From Stutzerimonas stutzeri (GTDB taxonomy: Bacteria; Pseudomonadota; Gammaproteobacteria; Pseudomonadales; Pseudomonadaceae): 64,000 bases of DNA. Positions 27,358 to 36,958 of the stretch are shown here, one piece after another (position 1 is the first letter of the stretch; every line of letters begins with the position of its first letter). The stretch spans positions 2,555,001 to 2,619,000 of the forward strand of contig NZ_CP036186.1 in NCBI RefSeq assembly GCF_015291885.1, given 5' to 3'. The notes under the pieces are model-generated. The model did not search any database and was not told the DNA's origin. It worked only from the letters and a program-made list of their open reading frames with translations. The position numbers were made by a program, and so were the translations under genes.

Positions 27358-30300
27358 TCATGACTCCTCGCTATCGATCAGCAGATTTTCCAGCGCTTCC
27401 TGATACTCGCCGGGCTCCTCCCAGAGCCCACGTTGCTGGGCTTCCAGCAGGCGTTCGAGGATGTCCTGCAGGGCCTCGGGGTTGTGTAGCTGGATGAACT
27501 CCCGGGTATCTCGGTCCAGCGCATAGGCATCGGCCAGCAGCGCGTACTGGTGATCATCGATCAGCCCGGTGGTGGCATCGAAGGCGAACAGGTAATCCAC
27601 CGTGGCCGCCAGTTCGAAGGCGCCCTTGTAGCCGTGCCGCTTCATGCCGGCGATCCACTTGGGGTTGGCCGCGCGGGAGCGCACCACCCTGCCCAACTCT
27701 TCTTTCAGGCTGCGGATTTTCGGGTTGTCCGGCTGACTGTTGTCGCCGTGGTAGCTCGCCACCGATCCGCTGCGCAGGGTTTCGGCGGCGGCCAGCATGC
27801 CGCCCTGAAACTGGTAGTAGTCGTTGGAATCGAGAATGTCGTGTTCGCGGTTGTCCTGATTCTGCAGCACCGCCTGTACCCGTTGCAGCCGCTCGGCGAA
27901 ACGCGCCCGCGCCGGCACGCCTTCGTCGTCCTTGCCATAGGCATAGCCGCCCCAGTTCAGGTAGACCTCAGCCAGGTCCTCGCGGCTCTGCCAGCGGCGG
28001 TCTTCGATGACGTTCTGCACCCCCGCACCGTAGGCACCGGGCATCGACCCGAAGATGCGCCAGCCGGCCTGACGCCGCGCTTGTGCCTCGTCCAGACCGC
28101 CGTCCTCAAGCTCGAGGGATTCACGCCAGACCCGCGCGGACAGCGGATTCATGTCCTCCGGCTCATCGAGATCGGCCACCGCTTGCACCGCTTCGTCGAA
28201 GATGCGAATCAGGTTGGCGAAGGCATCGCGGAAGAAGCCGGACACTCGCAACGTGACGTCCACCCGTGGCCGACCCAACTCTTCCAGCGGCACGATCTCG
28301 AAACGTTCCAGCCGGCCGCTCCCTGGCTGCCAGACCGGCCGCACGCCGAGCAACGCCATGGCCTGCGCCATGTCATCACCGCCGGTTCGCATGGTCGCGG
28401 TGCCCCACATCGACAGTCCGAGTTGCCGCAGGTAGTCGCCATGGTCCTGCATATGCCGTTCGAGCAGGCGCTCGGTGGCTTGCACTCCAATGCGCCAGGC
28501 GGTCGGCGTGGGCAGGTTGCGCACGTCGACGGTGAAAAAATTGCGGCCTGTCGGCAGCACATCGAGGCGACCACGGCTCGGCGCTCCGCTGGGGCCAGCC
28601 GGCACGAAGCGGCCCTGCAAAGCCGCCAGCAGGCCCGCCATTTCTTCCTCGCCGCAACTGTCCAGCATTGGCGCGACCTGCCCACGCAGCTGCTCGATCA
28701 CTTCACTACTGGCCGGTCCGAAGCCCTGCGACTCGCTGTCGATAAGCCCCAGCGCAAGCAGCTCCAGCCGCTCCCGGGTGTCGCCATGGGTGCGCCAGAG
28801 GCCGGCATCGCAGCGCTGTAGCACCTCAGGCCGCGGCCCCAGCCAGGGCGCGGCCATGTCACAGTTGATGGGGTCGAAATCCAATCCCAGATCATCGGCC
28901 AGTGCCCGCAACAGGCTGGCGTTGGCCCCTATCCCGTTGCCTCGGGGAATGCGCAGCAGCGCAAGCAGGGTGTCACGCCGCAGTTGTCCGCTGGGAGACT
29001 CGCCGAACACGTGCAAACCATCGCGTATCTGGGATTCCTTCAGATCGCAGAGATAGGCATCGAGCTGCGGCAGCCAACTGTTGGGGTCGTCGCTCAGTTG
29101 CAGCCCCAGCTCGCGGTCCAGATTGGCCTCGCGCACCAGCACAAGGATCTCGCTGCGCAGCTCGGACGCGCGCCGCAAGTCGAGCTGACTGGCTTCGTAG
29201 TACTCGTCGGCCAGGCGCTCGATGTCACGCAGCGGGCCATAACTTTCGGCGCGCGTGAGTGGCGGCATCAGGTGGTCGATGATCACCGCCTGGGTACGCC
29301 GCTTGGCCTGGGCCCCTTCGCCCGGATCGTTGACGATGAAGGGATAGATATTCGGCAGCGGGCCGAGCACCACGTCCGGCCAGCAGCAGTCGGACAGCCC
29401 AACGCACTTGCCCGGCAACCATTCGAGGTTGCCGTGCTTGCCGACGTGGATCACCGCATCAGCGGTGTAGCGCATGCGCAGCCAGCCATAGAACGCGAGG
29501 TAGCCGTGCGGCGGTACCAGATCGGGGTCGTGATACATGGCGGCCGCGTCGAGCTGATAACCACGCGCCGGTTGTATGCCAACGAAGGTCGAGCCGAAAC
29601 GCAGCCCGGCGATCATCAGCCGACCAGAACGAAACATCGGGTCCTGCTCGGGCGTGCCCCAGCGATCGATCACCGCCTGCTGGTTGGCAACTGGTAGCCC
29701 ACCGAAGAACGCCTGGTACTCCTGCAGTGCCAGGCTCTGGGCACAGGGCCGCAAATCGAGGTTATCGAGGTCGTTGGTAACGCCGCCGAGTAGCTCATGG
29801 ATCAGTGCCGTGCCGCTCTCGGGCAGATCGGCCACCGGGTATCCCTGCGCCTGCAGTGCGCGAAGGATGTTCAGCGCAGCGGCCGGCGTATCCAGCCCGA
29901 CCCCGTTGCCGATGCGGCCGTCACGGGTGGGATAGTTGGCCAGGATGAGCGCGACTCGCTTGTCGCCGTTAGGTAACCGCGCAAGGCAAGCCCACCGCTG
30001 GGCAAGCTCGGCGACATGGTCCATGCCTGGCAGATGCGGTTGGTAGCAGATCACGTCGCTCTGGCTGCGTTCGCTGCGCCAGGCCAGGCCCTTGAAACTG
30101 ATAGGCCGGGTAATCAGTCGGCCGTCCAGCTCCGGCAGCACGATATGCATCGCCAGGTCTCGCGACCCCAGGCCCTGAGCGTTGGCCTGCCATTGTTCGT
30201 GGTTATCCAGAGCACAGATGGCCTGTAGCACCGGGATGTCCTGGCGGAAGGGCCGCAGGTTTGGAGCGTCCGGGCTGGACTGGGCGAAGCCTGTCGTATT

Positions 30301-31089
30301 GATGATCACCGCAGCGCCGCTCTGCTCCAGCCAGGCCTCGACCTGCGTGAGACAAGCCGCCTCCTTCAGGCTGGCCACGGCGATAGGCAAGGGGTTAAGG
30401 CCCTGAGCCGTCAACCGCTCACAGAAGGTGTCGATGAAGGCCGTATTCGCCGCCTGAACCTGCGTGCGATAGAAGATCAGCCCAACCACCGGTGCGTCCG
30501 CTCGCCAGTCGCGCTGCCAATCATCCAAGGACGCGGATGACTGATGGGGGTGATAGATCGCCACCCGCGCCAGCGCCTCGGGTTCGTGCCAGGCATAGTT
30601 TCGGCCCAACCAGCGACTGGCGATGCAGTGGTAGAACTGGCGCGCGTTGTCGATGCCACCCTGGCGCAGGAACTGCCACAACCGATGGCTATCCTCGGCC
30701 GGCACGTTGCCGAGCTCGCTCAACTCAGGATCAGGGCTGTCATCGCCCGGAACCATGATGACGGTAGCGCCGCGCTGGCCCAGCTCCACCAGCCGCTCGA
30801 TCCCGTAGCGCCAGTAACTGACGCCACCGTGCACGGAAATCAGGATGACCTTGGCGTGCTGCAACACCTGCTCGACATAAAAGTCGATCGACGCGTTGTT
30901 GCCCAACTGCGCCGGGCTCGCCAGCCGCAGGCTGGGGTAGTCCTCGGGCAGTTGTCCGGCCACCTCGGCAAGCAGTGACAGGTGCGAATCACCCGTGCAC
31001 AGCACGACGATGTCCCCAGGCGTCTGGCCCAGGTCGGCGATGCTGTCGGCCGGCAATTGCTGGCCGGGCTGGGTGCGCAGCAGATGCAC
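27358..31089 (-). CDS. cobN: Cobaltochelatase large subunit CobN
   Basis: 1243-residue porphyrin-chelatase H-subunit family protein that binds the corrin and inserts cobalt. Expected family blocks are present in order: VVLCTGDSHLSLLAEVAGQL, VILISVHGGVSYWRYGIERL, VALILANYPTRDGRIGNGVG, VIHVGKHGNLEWLPGKCVGL, and the C-terminal GMLAAAETLRSGSVASYHGD and NPKWIAGMKRHGYKGAFELA. Length is normal (about 1245-1275). It starts six bases after cobW and is followed after 51 bases by the ChlI-like ATPase. The whole set is downstream of a cobalamin riboswitch. Confidence 0.97.
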   Translation of the reverse strand: MHLLRTQPGQQLPADSIADLGQTPGDIVVLCTGDSHLSLLAEVAGQLPEDYPSLRLASPAQLGNNASIDFYVEQVLQHAKVILISVHGGVSYWRYGIERLVELGQRGATVIMVPGDDSPDPELSELGNVPAEDSHRLWQFLRQGGIDNARQFYHCIASRWLGRNYAWHEPEALARVAIYHPHQSSASLDDWQRDWRADAPVVGLIFYRTQVQAANTAFIDTFCERLTAQGLNPLPIAVASLKEAACLTQVEAWLEQSGAAVIINTTGFAQSSPDAPNLRPFRQDIPVLQAICALDNHEQWQANAQGLGSRDLAMHIVLPELDGRLITRPISFKGLAWRSERSQSDVICYQPHLPGMDHVAELAQRWACLARLPNGDKRVALILANYPTRDGRIGNGVGLDTPAAALNILRALQAQGYPVADLPESGTALIHELLGGVTNDLDNLDLRPCAQSLALQEYQAFFGGLPVANQQAVIDRWGTPEQDPMFRSGRLMIAGLRFGSTFVGIQPARGYQLDAAAMYHDPDLVPPHGYLAFYGWLRMRYTADAVIHVGKHGNLEWLPGKCVGLSDCCWPDVVLGPLPNIYPFIVNDPGEGAQAKRRTQAVIIDHLMPPLTRAESYGPLRDIERLADEYYEASQLDLRRASELRSEILVLVREANLDRELGLQLSDDPNSWLPQLDAYLCDLKESQIRDGLHVFGESPSGQLRRDTLLALLRIPRGNGIGANASLLRALADDLGLDFDPINCDMAAPWLGPRPEVLQRCDAGLWRTHGDTRERLELLALGLIDSESQGFGPASSEVIEQLRGQVAPMLDSCGEEEMAGLLAALQGRFVPAGPSGAPSRGRLDVLPTGRNFFTVDVRNLPTPTAWRIGVQATERLLERHMQDHGDYLRQLGLSMWGTATMRTGGDDMAQAMALLGVRPVWQPGSGRLERFEIVPLEELGRPRVDVTLRVSGFFRDAFANLIRIFDEAVQAVADLDEPEDMNPLSARVWRESLELEDGGLDEAQARRQAGWRIFGSMPGAYGAGVQNVIEDRRWQSREDLAEVYLNWGGYAYGKDDEGVPARARFAERLQRVQAVLQNQDNREHDILDSNDYYQFQGGMLAAAETLRSGSVASYHGDNSQPDNPKIRSLKEELGRVVRSRAANPKWIAGMKRHGYKGAFELAATVDYLFAFDATTGLIDDHQYALLADAYALDRDTREFIQLHNPEALQDILERLLEAQQRGLWEEPGEYQEALENLLIDSEES

Positions 31090-31095
31090 GGCCGG

Positions 31096-32151
31096 TCAGC
31101 CCGCCAGTGCCGCGTTCAGTTCGGCATCTATCGCCGATGGGTCGAGTGACTGGCCGATGATGATCAGCCGGCTGACGCGTGCTTCACCGGCCTGCCAGGG
31201 ACGATCGAAGTGCTTGTCGAACCGCTGCCCGACGCCCTGCAACAGCAAGCGCATGGGCTTGCCCGGAACCGCTGCGAAGCCCTTGATGCGCAGGATTCCG
31301 TGCTTGATCACGGCGCTCTTCAATACGTGCAGCAGCTTGTCTTCGGGCACTTCCGGCAGCTCGACCGCGAACGAGTCGAAGGCTTCATGATCGTGTTCTT
31401 CATGACCTTCGAGATCGTGATGAGTCTTGCGCCCATCAATATGCAGTTCAGTTTCGCAATCCAGGCCCAGCAGCACGTTCAACGGCAGCTCGCCGCCATG
31501 GGCCTCGATGACCTTGACTCCTTCGGGCAGCTCCTCGGCCACTTCGCCACGAACGGCCGCCAGCGCGTCAGGGCTCAACAGGTCGGCCTTGTTGAGAATG
31601 ACCAGATCAGCGCTGGCCAGCTGATCGGCGAACAATTCATGCAGGGGCGATTCGTGATCGAGATTGGGGTCGAGCTTGCGCTGGGCATCGACCTGGTCCG
31701 GAAAGGCGGCAAAGGTGCCAGCCGCCACTGCGGGGCTGTCGACCACCGTAATCACCGCATCGACCGTGCAGGCGTTACGGATCTCAGGCCAGTTGAAGGC
31801 TTGCACCAGCGGCTTGGGCAATGCCAGGCCAGAGGTTTCGATGAGGATATGGTCAAGGTCGCCACGGCGCGCCACCAGTTCACGCATCACCGGGAAGAAT
31901 TCTTCCTGCACCGTGCAGCAGAGGCAGCCGTTGGCCAGCTCGAAGACGCGGCCGTTGGCCTCCTCTTCGCTACAGCCGATGGAGCACTGCTTGAGAATTT
32001 CGCCATCGATGCCCAGCTCGCCGAACTCGTTGACGATCACGGCGATACGACGCCCTTCGGCATTGCCCAGCATGTGGCGCAGCAAGGTGGTTTTGCCGGC
32101 GCCGAGAAAGCCGGTAACGATAGTGACGGGAAGTTTGGAGAGGGTTTTCAT
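31096..32151 (-). CDS. cobW: CobW GTPase, putative cobalt metallochaperone
   Basis: 351-residue G3E-family GTPase. P-loop GFLGAGKT is at residues 14-21, the metal-binding CxCC motif is in ELANGCLCCTVQEEF near residue 75, the switch region is in ILIETSGLALPKPLV, and the guanine-specificity motif is NKAD in LVILNKADLLS. A His-rich insert (HHDLEGHEEHDHEAF) lies near residue 245, and the CobW C-terminal domain follows. The family is thought to deliver Co2+ to the chelatase. It is the first gene of the riboswitch-controlled operon and is separated from cobN by six bases. Confidence 0.96.
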   Translation of the reverse strand: MKTLSKLPVTIVTGFLGAGKTTLLRHMLGNAEGRRIAVIVNEFGELGIDGEILKQCSIGCSEEEANGRVFELANGCLCCTVQEEFFPVMRELVARRGDLDHILIETSGLALPKPLVQAFNWPEIRNACTVDAVITVVDSPAVAAGTFAAFPDQVDAQRKLDPNLDHESPLHELFADQLASADLVILNKADLLSPDALAAVRGEVAEELPEGVKVIEAHGGELPLNVLLGLDCETELHIDGRKTHHDLEGHEEHDHEAFDSFAVELPEVPEDKLLHVLKSAVIKHGILRIKGFAAVPGKPMRLLLQGVGQRFDKHFDRPWQAGEARVSRLIIIGQSLDPSAIDAELNAALAG

Positions 32152-32261
32152 CGTGGCCCTGCAAGCATCGAGAAATAGATGAGCAGGCAGGCGGACACTA
32201 CGTGGCGACGTGCGCCAACAAGCACCACCGGAGCACCCCGCCCGGTTGTCAATGTGTGGCG

Positions 32262-32455
32262 AGGCAGGTCTCCTGGCTCACGACCGGGCAACGCGTGGCG
32301 CGTCTGCCATTACCCTCGCCTTCCCGCGTCAGTTGCAGTGGCTGGCGCGCCAGCTACGCGGCGCACCCAAGGGTCAGTCATTTACAGTTGCGGGGGCAGC
32401 CACGGCTTTCCGTGTTCCCTCTTAGCTCTGGCAGCGCCAGAGAACCTCGACCCGT
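32262..32455 (-). ncRNA. Cobalamin riboswitch upstream of cobW-cobN-chlI-chlD-cobF
   Basis: On the minus strand: GGTTCTCTGGCGCTGCCAGAG, AGAGGGAACACGG, GGCTGCCCCCGCAACTGTAA, a long variable arm, and the conserved GCCAGGAGACCTGCC at 32263-32277. It ends about 110 bases before the cobW start. It is the third aptamer within 13.3 kb. Confidence 0.95.
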
Positions 32456-32579
32456 GAAGGCTACGCAGAGCCTTGGAGCGGGTCAATCGCCACGGTTGAC
32501 CTCGGGAAAAGCTTCGTGGTGTCCTTGCGCCCCCTTGATGCCTGACCGTGTTCGGCTACGGTCCTTACGACTGAGCGCC

Positions 32580-33041
32580 ATGCCCCTCCAAACCGCCAGC
32601 GAAGATTCGTCCGCGCCCGATGCCTCGGCAGCGTCGGGTGCGCAGTTGTACGTCGCGGGCCTCGGGTGCCGCAGGGGCTGCAGCCGGATCGAACTCGAGG
32701 CGCTTCTGCATCACGCATTGAGGGAGCATGGATTGGCGATCGCAGCGGTCAGTTGCCTGGCCAGCAGTGAGCGCAAAACGGACGAGCCAGGCCTGCGCGA
32801 GCTGGCAGCGCACCTGCAGTTGCCCCTGGCCTTGCTGTCAGCTGCAGAGCTCGCGCCGTATGATGCGGCGCTCAGCGAGACCTCGCCGCTCAGCAAGAGC
32901 CTGACTGGCAGCGCCGGACTCGCCGAGGCCAGCGCCCTGGCACAGGCTGAATCCCTGAGTGACGGCAAAGCCAAGTTGCTGTGCGGAAAGCTGCGCTCCG
33001 CCAACGCAACGTGCGCGATCGCCGTCACCCGCCTTTCCTGA
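32580..33041 (+). CDS. cobE: CobE / CbiG C-terminal-domain cobalamin biosynthesis protein
   Basis: 153-residue protein matching the CobE/CbiG_C domain. Key stretches are YVAGLGCRRGCSRIELEALL near residue 25, AIAAVSCLASSERKTDEPGL, and SLTGSAGLAEASALAQA before a final TCAIAVTRLS. ATG 32580 is used; an in-frame ATG at 32538 would add 14 residues and neither has a strong ribosome-binding site. CobE is required for B12 synthesis in organisms using the aerobic route but its reaction is unclear. It lies divergently from cobW and 11 bases before cobM. Confidence 0.88.
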   Translation: MPLQTASEDSSAPDASAASGAQLYVAGLGCRRGCSRIELEALLHHALREHGLAIAAVSCLASSERKTDEPGLRELAAHLQLPLALLSAAELAPYDAALSETSPLSKSLTGSAGLAEASALAQAESLSDGKAKLLCGKLRSANATCAIAVTRLS

Positions 33042-33052
33042 TTGGAGTTTGC

Positions 33053-33808
33053 ATGACCGTCTATTTCATCGGCGCCGGCCCGGGCGATCCGGAACTGATC
33101 ACCGTCAAAGGGCAGCGTCTGGTGCGCAGTTGCCCGATCATCCTCTACGCCGGCTCGCTGGTCCCGGCCGCCGTACTCGAAGGTCATGGCGCCGAGCAGG
33201 TGATCAACACCGCCGAGCTGCATCTGGACGAGATCATCGAGCTGATCCGGCAGGCAGATGCCAAGGGTCAGGACGTAGCGCGGGTGCATTCCGGCGACCC
33301 GTCTCTGTATGGCGCCATCGGTGAGCAGATCCGCCACCTGCGGAGGCTTGGCATCGCCTTCCAGATCATTCCGGGCGTCACCGCGACGGCCGCCTGCGCC
33401 GCGCTTCTGGACGTCGAACTGACGCTGCCGCAGGTTTCCCAGACGCTGATCCTGACCCGCTACGCCACCAAGTCGGACATGCCGCCCGGTGAAGAACTGC
33501 ACGACCTGGCCCGCCACGGCGCGACCATGGCGATTCATCTTGGCGTTCAGCACCTGTCACGCATCGTCGCCGAGCTGTTGCCGCATTACGGCCTGGATTG
33601 CCCGATTGCCGTGGTGCACCGCGCCAGCTGGCCCGATCAGGATTGGGTGACAGGCACCCTGGCCGACATCGAAGCCAAGGTAAGCGAGAAGGGCTTTCGC
33701 CGTACGGCGTTGATCCTCGTCGGCCGAGTGCTGACGGCCGAGGCGTTTGCCGATTCGGCGCTGTACAACGTAGCTACCGAGCACCTCTATCGCTCGCCGA
33801 GCCCGTGA
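33053..33808 (+). CDS. cobM: Precorrin-4 C11-methyltransferase
   Basis: 251-residue CobM/CbiF SAM methyltransferase converting precorrin-4 to precorrin-5. The family pattern is complete: [20 protein letters not shown], then CPIILYAGSLVP, VARVHSGDPSLYGAIGEQI and FQIIPGVTATAACAALLDVE. ATG 33053 has TTGGAG upstream; an earlier in-frame start at 32981 would overlap cobE. With cobI, cobJ, cobF and cobL it completes the methyltransferase set. Confidence 0.97.
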   Translation: MTVYFIGAGPGDPELITVKGQRLVRSCPIILYAGSLVPAAVLEGHGAEQVINTAELHLDEIIELIRQADAKGQDVARVHSGDPSLYGAIGEQIRHLRRLGIAFQIIPGVTATAACAALLDVELTLPQVSQTLILTRYATKSDMPPGEELHDLARHGATMAIHLGVQHLSRIVAELLPHYGLDCPIAVVHRASWPDQDWVTGTLADIEAKVSEKGFRRTALILVGRVLTAEAFADSALYNVATEHLYRSPSP

Positions 33809-34226
33809 CCCCAAGGGCGGTTATCATGGGCGATAGCCAATAACAGTGACCGCCATGCCCACCTAGGCAATGGCCTTTCGTCTAGCCGCCGAGCACGCGC
33901 GGGCTGTGGAACGGAGAGCCAAGTGTTACCATTGTCGACTTTCACGCCGCGCTAGATGCTCAAAGCACCGGCAGCCGGCAATACGACGCCCGACACACCT
34001 ACGCAACCATGTACCTGACGATTAGCCATGAACCCTCTTCGTTCATGGCCAAACCCATTGGGTACCGCGTCCAGATGTTGCTCTCAACTTATGCCAAATG
34101 GCTGAGCTCGGCCTCCGATTGGAACGAGCTCGAAAAGCTGCCTGCCAGAATCAAACTGGTACGTACTTGGTATGGGGAACGGAGGCAGGCGATTAACCAC
34201 CGCTGTTACACCCGCAGGACAAGTCT
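33809..34226. other. 418-bp intergenic stretch with a nested inverted repeat
   Basis: Directly after cobM, positions 33816-33856 can fold as nested stems: GGCGGT with ACCGCC outside, then GTTAT with ATAAC, then GGC with GCC. It has no T run and no resemblance to the cobalamin aptamers. The remainder to 34226 contains one short open frame (34009-34230) and otherwise no feature I recognise. Confidence 0.4.
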
Positions 34227-34230
34227 TTGA
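34009..34230 (+). CDS. Small hypothetical protein (uncertain)
   Basis: 73 codons beginning [12 protein letters not shown], rich in Trp, Tyr and basic residues, with no known motif. It overlaps the ybiT start by four bases. There is no clear ribosome-binding site. I do not recognise it. It may be a leader peptide for ybiT or simply a chance frame. Confidence 0.3.
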   Translation: MYLTISHEPSSFMAKPIGYRVQMLLSTYAKWLSSASDWNELEKLPARIKLVRTWYGERRQAINHRCYTRRTSL

Positions 34231-35816
34231 TTTCTACCGCCAACATCACCATGCAGTTCGGTGCCAAGCCGCTGTTCGAAAACGTTTCCGTCAAATTTGC
34301 CGGTGGCAACCGCTACGGTCTGATCGGTGCCAATGGCTGCGGCAAGTCGACCTTCATGAAGATTCTCGGTGGCGATCTGGAGCCCTCTGCGGGTCAGGTG
34401 ATGCTCGAGCCGAACGTGCGTCTGGGCAAGCTGCGCCAGGATCAGTTCGCCTACGAAGAATTCAACGTGATCGACACCGTGATCATGGGCCATGAGGACC
34501 TGTGGAAGGTCAAGGCCGAGCGCGACCGCATCTACTCACTGCCGGAAATGAGCGAAGAAGACGGCATGAAGGTCGGCGAACTCGAAGGTGAATTCGCCGA
34601 AATGGACGGCTACACCGCAGAATCCCGTGCCGGAGAACTGCTGCTTGGTTTGGGTATTCCGCTTGAGCAGCATTTCGGCCCGATGAGCGAAGTCGCCCCA
34701 GGCTGGAAGCTGCGCGTGCTACTGGCGCAGGCGCTGTTTTCCGATCCGGATGTACTACTGCTGGACGAACCGACCAACCACCTGGACATCAACACCATCC
34801 GCTGGCTGGAAACGATTCTGACGGCGCGTAACAGCACCATGATCATCATTTCCCACGACCGCCACTTCCTGAACTCAGTCTGCACCCACATGGCCGACCT
34901 CGATTACGGTGAGCTGCGCCTGTTCCCGGGCAACTACGACGAGTACATGACCGCCGCCACTCAGTCGCGCGAGCAGCTGCTGTCGGACAACGCCAAGAAG
35001 AAGGCGCAGATCGCCGAGCTACAGACCTTTGTCAGCCGCTTCTCGGCCAACGCCTCCAAAGCGAAGCAGGCCACCAGCCGTGCCAAGCAGATCGACAAGA
35101 TCCAGCTGGCCGAAGTGAAGCCTTCCAGCCGTATCAGTCCGTTCATCCGCTTCGAGCAGACCAAGAAGCTGCACCGCCAGGCAGTGACTGTGGAACGCCT
35201 GTCCAAGAGCTTCGACGACAAGGAGCTGTTCAAGAACTTCAGCTTCACCGTCGAGGCCGGCGAGCGTGTGGCGATCATCGGTCCGAATGGTATCGGCAAA
35301 ACCACCCTGCTGCGCACTCTGGTTGGCGAACTGACTCCGGACAGCGGCAGCGTCAAGTGGACCGAGAGTGCCGAGTACGGCTACTACGCCCAGGATCATG
35401 CCCACGATTTCGAGGATGACCTCTCCCTCTTCGAATGGATGGGCCAGTGGACCCAGGGCGGCGAACAGCTGGTACGCGGCACCCTTGGCCGCATGCTGTT
35501 CTCCAACGACGAGATCCTCAAGTCGGTCAAGGTCATCTCCGGTGGTGAACAGGGCCGCATGCTGTTCGGCAAGCTGATCCTGCAGAAACCCAACGTTCTG
35601 GTGATGGACGAACCGACCAACCACCTGGACATGGAATCGATCGAAGCACTCAACCTGGCGCTGGAGAACTACCCGGGCACGCTGATCTTCGTCAGCCACG
35701 ACCGTGAATTCGTCAGCTCGCTGGCGACGCGCATCATCGAGCTGTCGGAGAACGGCGTGACCGACTTCAGCGGCAGCTACGACGACTACCTGCGCAGCCA
35801 GGGCGTGTTGGTCTGA
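34227..35816 (+). CDS. ybiT: ABC-F family ATPase, YbiT type
   Basis: 529-residue soluble protein with two ABC ATPase domains and no membrane segment. Walker A motifs are GANGCGKS (residues 35-42) and GPNGIGKT (about 352-359). Signature and Walker B parts are [14 protein letters not shown] and [14 protein letters not shown]. The linker [20 protein letters not shown] is very close to E. coli YbiT (530 residues). ABC-F proteins act on the ribosome; the YbiT role is not well defined. The start codon is TTG 34227 with AGGA nine bases before it. No ATG exists at this position. Confidence 0.95.
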   Translation: MISTANITMQFGAKPLFENVSVKFAGGNRYGLIGANGCGKSTFMKILGGDLEPSAGQVMLEPNVRLGKLRQDQFAYEEFNVIDTVIMGHEDLWKVKAERDRIYSLPEMSEEDGMKVGELEGEFAEMDGYTAESRAGELLLGLGIPLEQHFGPMSEVAPGWKLRVLLAQALFSDPDVLLLDEPTNHLDINTIRWLETILTARNSTMIIISHDRHFLNSVCTHMADLDYGELRLFPGNYDEYMTAATQSREQLLSDNAKKKAQIAELQTFVSRFSANASKAKQATSRAKQIDKIQLAEVKPSSRISPFIRFEQTKKLHRQAVTVERLSKSFDDKELFKNFSFTVEAGERVAIIGPNGIGKTTLLRTLVGELTPDSGSVKWTESAEYGYYAQDHAHDFEDDLSLFEWMGQWTQGGEQLVRGTLGRMLFSNDEILKSVKVISGGEQGRMLFGKLILQKPNVLVMDEPTNHLDMESIEALNLALENYPGTLIFVSHDREFVSSLATRIIELSENGVTDFSGSYDDYLRSQGVLV

Positions 35817-35834
35817 GCCTCACCCGCCCCTATC

Positions 35835-35865
35835 GCAGCGCCTCTTTCTTCGGAGAGGGCGCTGC
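35835..35865. terminator. Hairpin between convergent ybiT and hydrolase genes
   Basis: GCAGCGCC pairs with GGCGCTGC, extended by TCT/AGA, around a short loop in the 90-bp gap of two converging genes. No T run. Confidence 0.55.
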
Positions 35866-35906
35866 AGACTCATAGGCATCGCCTCAGCAGTGCGTCTTGC
35901 CGCTCG

Positions 35907-36866
35907 TCAGCTGGCAAAGCGGCGGGCAAGAAAGTCCAGCAGCAGCGCGCTCACCCTCTCCGCCTGCTCGTTCTGAATCCAGTGGCCGCACGGCGCCAGT
36001 TCGTGTCGTTCCAGATCAGAGACCCATTCCGGCATTTTCTGCAACGTATAGGCCTCGAGCTCACCTACCGGATCATGGTCGCCGATCAGAAACATCGTCG
36101 GCTGCGTGATCTTGCGCCCCTGCAATGGCTCGGTAACCTGCCAGTTGCGTTCGAAGTTGCGATACCAGTTCAGCGCACCACGAAAACCGTGCTCGGCGAA
36201 CGTCTGCCGATACACTGCCAAGTCCTCTTCTGAGCACCATTCGGGCAACGGTCCCGGCTGCATGTCATCTTCGAACAGCGTGCCGTCGGCAGGCTTGTCT
36301 TGCAGCAGCAGGTTTCGCTCCTGGTAGTACATGAGCAGGCGCAGGGTGCGATCGATATCGGCGTCCAGCTCACGCTCGGCGCGGCCTGGCTCCTGGAAAT
36401 AGAGGATGTAATTGAAACGGTCGCCAGTGGTCTCGCGCATGATCTCAGTGGCGGGGCGGCGGGGCCGCCCGGCGAACGGGACTGACATGGTGACCAGCGC
36501 GGTAATCCGCTCCGGCTCCAGAAGCGCCAGGTACCAGGCAACCATCGCGCCCCAGTCATGCCCGACTAACGCCACCTGCCGGTGCCCGAAATGGTCCATG
36601 GCCGCGCGAACGTCCCCACATAGCGTCAGCACATCGTAGGCCGAGACTTCGACTGGCGCGCTGCTGCGCCCATAGCCACGCATCTCGGGAACGAACACGC
36701 GATAACCAGCCGCCACTAGCGGATCGATCTGATTGCGCCACGAATACCAGCACTCGGGAAACCCGTGCAGCAACCACACCGGCCTGCCCTCTTCGGGGCC
36801 GAAGCAATAAAGGCTGAGAGAAATACCGTTGAGGTGGAGCTGAAAATGATCCGCGGTACTATTCAT
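35907..36866 (-). CDS. Alpha/beta hydrolase, epoxide-hydrolase-like
   Basis: 319-residue alpha/beta-hydrolase. The oxyanion motif HGFPECWYSWRNQI is near residue 33. The nucleophile elbow is VGHDWGAMVAW (Asp nucleophile, as in epoxide hydrolases and haloalkane dehalogenases). A likely acid is in LIGDHDPVGE, and the base His in ELAPCGHWIQNEQ. A Tyr-rich cap region lies between. ATG 36866 has AGGAGG five bases upstream, whereas the longer frame from 36962 would run into uppP. Substrate unknown; soluble epoxide hydrolase is the best guess. Confidence 0.85.
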   Translation of the reverse strand: MNSTADHFQLHLNGISLSLYCFGPEEGRPVWLLHGFPECWYSWRNQIDPLVAAGYRVFVPEMRGYGRSSAPVEVSAYDVLTLCGDVRAAMDHFGHRQVALVGHDWGAMVAWYLALLEPERITALVTMSVPFAGRPRRPATEIMRETTGDRFNYILYFQEPGRAERELDADIDRTLRLLMYYQERNLLLQDKPADGTLFEDDMQPGPLPEWCSEEDLAVYRQTFAEHGFRGALNWYRNFERNWQVTEPLQGRKITQPTMFLIGDHDPVGELEAYTLQKMPEWVSDLERHELAPCGHWIQNEQAERVSALLLDFLARRFAS

Positions 36867-36958
36867 GGAACCTCCTGATGGAGATCCCACTATGGCAAAG
36901 CCCGACGCGTTCGTGTGCAGCATCAGCCGGACGAAGGCCGTCTCATTGCCGCGATGGA

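Noticed and set aside
27550..28821. 423-codon frame antisense to cobN
   Set aside because: It lies entirely inside a fully conserved cobN frame, has no ribosome-binding site and shows no recognisable domain.
33809..34226. A fourth cobalamin riboswitch or a tRNA after cobM
   Set aside because: The conserved GCCCCCGCAACTG and GCCAGGAGACC elements are missing, and no cloverleaf or TTCGA arm is present.
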